Of a stretch of DNA of 14,857 nt, positions 13,962 through 14,857 are shown piece after piece (position 1 is the stretch's first letter; each line of letters starts with the position of its first letter). Both the position numbers and the translations under genes were made by a program. The DNA is from Candidatus Fermentibacterota bacterium (GTDB taxonomy: Bacteria; Fermentibacterota; Fermentibacteria; Fermentibacterales; Fermentibacteraceae), in contig JAKLEF010000016.1 in the NCBI GenBank assembly GCA_022703195.1, positions 1-14,857 of the forward strand, given 5' to 3'. Under the pieces are notes generated by a model, which was not told the origin of the DNA, searched no databases, and was given only the letters and a program-made list of their open reading frames with translations.

Positions 13962-14857
13962 TCAGGCCAGGATGCGGACCGAGCTGGCCTTGAAGGAGAT
14001 CCAGATCTCGGAGCCCGGCCGGAGCCCGAGTCTCTCGGTGGATTCCCTGGTGACGGTGGAAGCGATGGAGACCGAGCCTGACTCGGCATTGACGATGTCG
14101 GTGTAGAGGCCCCTCTCGATCGAGGAGACGGTTCCCCGGAAGGTGTTCCTCTGGCTGGAATCGGCGGGCTGTGATGACGAGACCGTAACCGTCTCGGGGG
14201 GGATCACGATGCACCCTGCGCCCGACGCCGGCCCGGCCAGAACGATCTCGAGCCCGCCGACGCGGGCCGTCGTGCCGTCGAAGGAGGCCCGCAGGATGTT
14301 CCTCATGCCCGAGAAGGATGCCACGAAGAGGTTGGAAGGCGAGAGCCGTACGGAGTCTACAGGGCCGTCCTGGGCCATCCGGCCTTCGGCGAGCACCGCT
14401 ACGTGGCTCGCAAGGGCCAGGGCGTCTGCGAGGTCGTGAGTGGCCATCACCACGGTCATGCCCCTGCCGCGGTGCAGCGATGCTATCAGGGAGCGCATCC
14501 CGGGCCTGAAGCCCTGGTCCACCGAGCTCAGCGGCTCGTCGAGGAACAGGATCTCGGGGTCGGTGGCCAGCGCCCTCGCGAGCGCGACCTTCTGCATCTC
14601 GCCGCCGGAGAGCGTCGCGGCGTTGCGGTCGAGCGAGAGGTAGCCGAGGCCGACCGTGTCGAGCACCGAACGGAAATTGTCGGGTTCGAACAGCGCCAGC
14701 GCGAGGTCGTTCCTGCCGTTGGCGGCCTCGGTCACCATGTGGTCGAGCTCGCCCAGCGCATAGGTCCGGTTGTAAAGCTTGGTCACCAGGTCCTGGTTGC
14801 GCATCTGCTCCAGGGCTTCGGCGTCGACGCCGCTGACCGAGCGGCGCAGGGTGATCT
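13962..14857 (-). CDS. ModC/TupC-like ABC transporter ATPase with TOBE domain; N-terminal part atypical, runs off the window
   Basis: The frame is open to the right edge. Numbering here is from the Met at 14804, which is probably internal. From about residue 47 on this is an ABC ATPase: signature TLSGGEMQKVALARAL (64-79), Walker B ILFLDEP (85-91), the D-loop SSVD (93-96) and the H-loop His123 in MATHDL. Residues 217-280 form a TOBE/Mop-like domain (FRGTVSSIERGLYTDIVNAESG, FKASSVRIL) as in molybdate or tungstate importers, where it binds the oxyanion. The region before residue 47 is not what an ABC ATPase should have. No Q-loop lies at the expected distance of about 50 residues before the signature; that part resembles a GGDEF domain instead. 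Walker A is not in the window. No permease or binding-protein gene is visible. The TOBE-ABC call is firm; the intactness of the gene is doubtful. Confidence 0.75.
   Translation of the reverse strand, partial: ITLRRSVSGVDAEALEQMRNQDLVTKLYNRTYALGELDHMVTEAANGRNDLALALFEPDNFRSVLDTVGLGYLSLDRNAATLSGGEMQKVALARALATDPEILFLDEPLSSVDQGFRPGMRSLIASLHRGRGMTVVMATHDLADALALASHVAVLAEGRMAQDGPVDSVRLSPSNLFVASFSGMRNILRASFDGTTARVGGLEIVLAGPASGAGCIVIPPETVTVSSSQPADSSQRNTFRGTVSSIERGLYTDIVNAESGSVSIASTVTRESTERLGLRPGSEIWISFKASSVRILA
14649..14857 (-). other. GGDEF-domain-like fragment fused in frame to the ABC ATPase
   Basis: Reading from the edge, the protein has ALEQMRNQDLVTKLYNRTYA and then LALALFEPDNFRSVLDTVG. This follows the opening pattern of GGDEF domains: D-x-L/V-T-x-L-Y-N-R, then a hydrophobic strand, D-x-F and DT-x-G. 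About 52 residues are present, and the frame passes into ABC sequence before any GGDEF signature. The join lies in DTVG (14649-14660), a motif that fits both families. It may be a misassembly or a recombination product. Confidence 0.5.

Noticed and set aside
12325..14106. 593-codon plus-strand ORF opposite the P5C dehydrogenase
   Set aside because: It is antisense to a gene with an intact active site; the composition is that of a shadow frame.
13807..14214. N-terminal extension of the P5C dehydrogenase frame
   Set aside because: It overlaps the ABC ATPase gene. The ATG at 13806 has a proper ribosome binding site, and the 542-residue length fits the family.

Overview
The window is gene-dense, GC-rich bacterial DNA, with long antisense shadow ORFs and frequent AGG arginine codons. 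Several traits suggest an uncultured FCB-type lineage (for example Fermentibacterota, Eisenbacteria or Krumholzibacteria): a gingipain-like C25 peptidase with a FlgD/Por-like C-terminal tail, a VIT-VWA exported protein, simple secreted propeller-like proteins, and an animal-type (ALDH4A1-like) P5C dehydrogenase. This placement is inference from protein style. No rRNA or other marker gene is present, and I see no tRNA, CRISPR, IS element or phage gene.

Layout. 3-434 (+) is the 3' end of an unrecognised gene. Its stop codon interlocks with the stop of a convergent alpha-glucan phosphorylase (431-2986, -). A divergent intergenic region leads to a tight two-gene unit on the + strand: a secreted C25 cysteine peptidase (3125-5179) and, 2 nt later, a sulfatase-like lipoprotein (5182-6516). 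A strong hairpin separates this from a convergent secreted propeller-like protein (6622-7479, -). The VIT-VWA protein with an AgmX/PglI-like C-terminus follows (7673-10096, +), ending at a 13-bp hairpin. Next come a hexapeptide-repeat acetyltransferase (10207-10665, -) and, divergently, a zinc-ribbon/TM/NHL protein (10799-11899, +) with a good sigma70-type promoter and a terminator. The right end, all on the - strand, holds a ModC-like ABC ATPase fragment (13962 to the edge), P5C dehydrogenase (12178-13806), and directly downstream of it a 77-bp tandem repeat array.

The most unusual structure is that array (11958-12217). It copies the last 29 bp of the P5C dehydrogenase gene together with 48 bp of downstream sequence, three and a bit times. 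Read on the dehydrogenase strand, the period of 77 equals 26 codons minus one base. Each unit is therefore a 22-25-codon ORF that starts in the TGATG overlap with the previous stop, and the full-length units end in nearly the same peptide as the dehydrogenase itself. Each stop/start junction lies in the loop of a 6-bp stem.

The second point to check is the right edge. The N-terminal part of the ABC ATPase frame reads as the beginning of a degenerate GGDEF domain and switches to ABC ATPase at a shared DTVG motif. This is either an assembly chimera or an odd fusion.

The genes do not form one obvious pathway. Glycogen breakdown, proline catabolism and oxyanion import sit beside a majority of exported or surface proteins (peptidase, sulfatase-like lipoprotein, two propellers, VIT-VWA).
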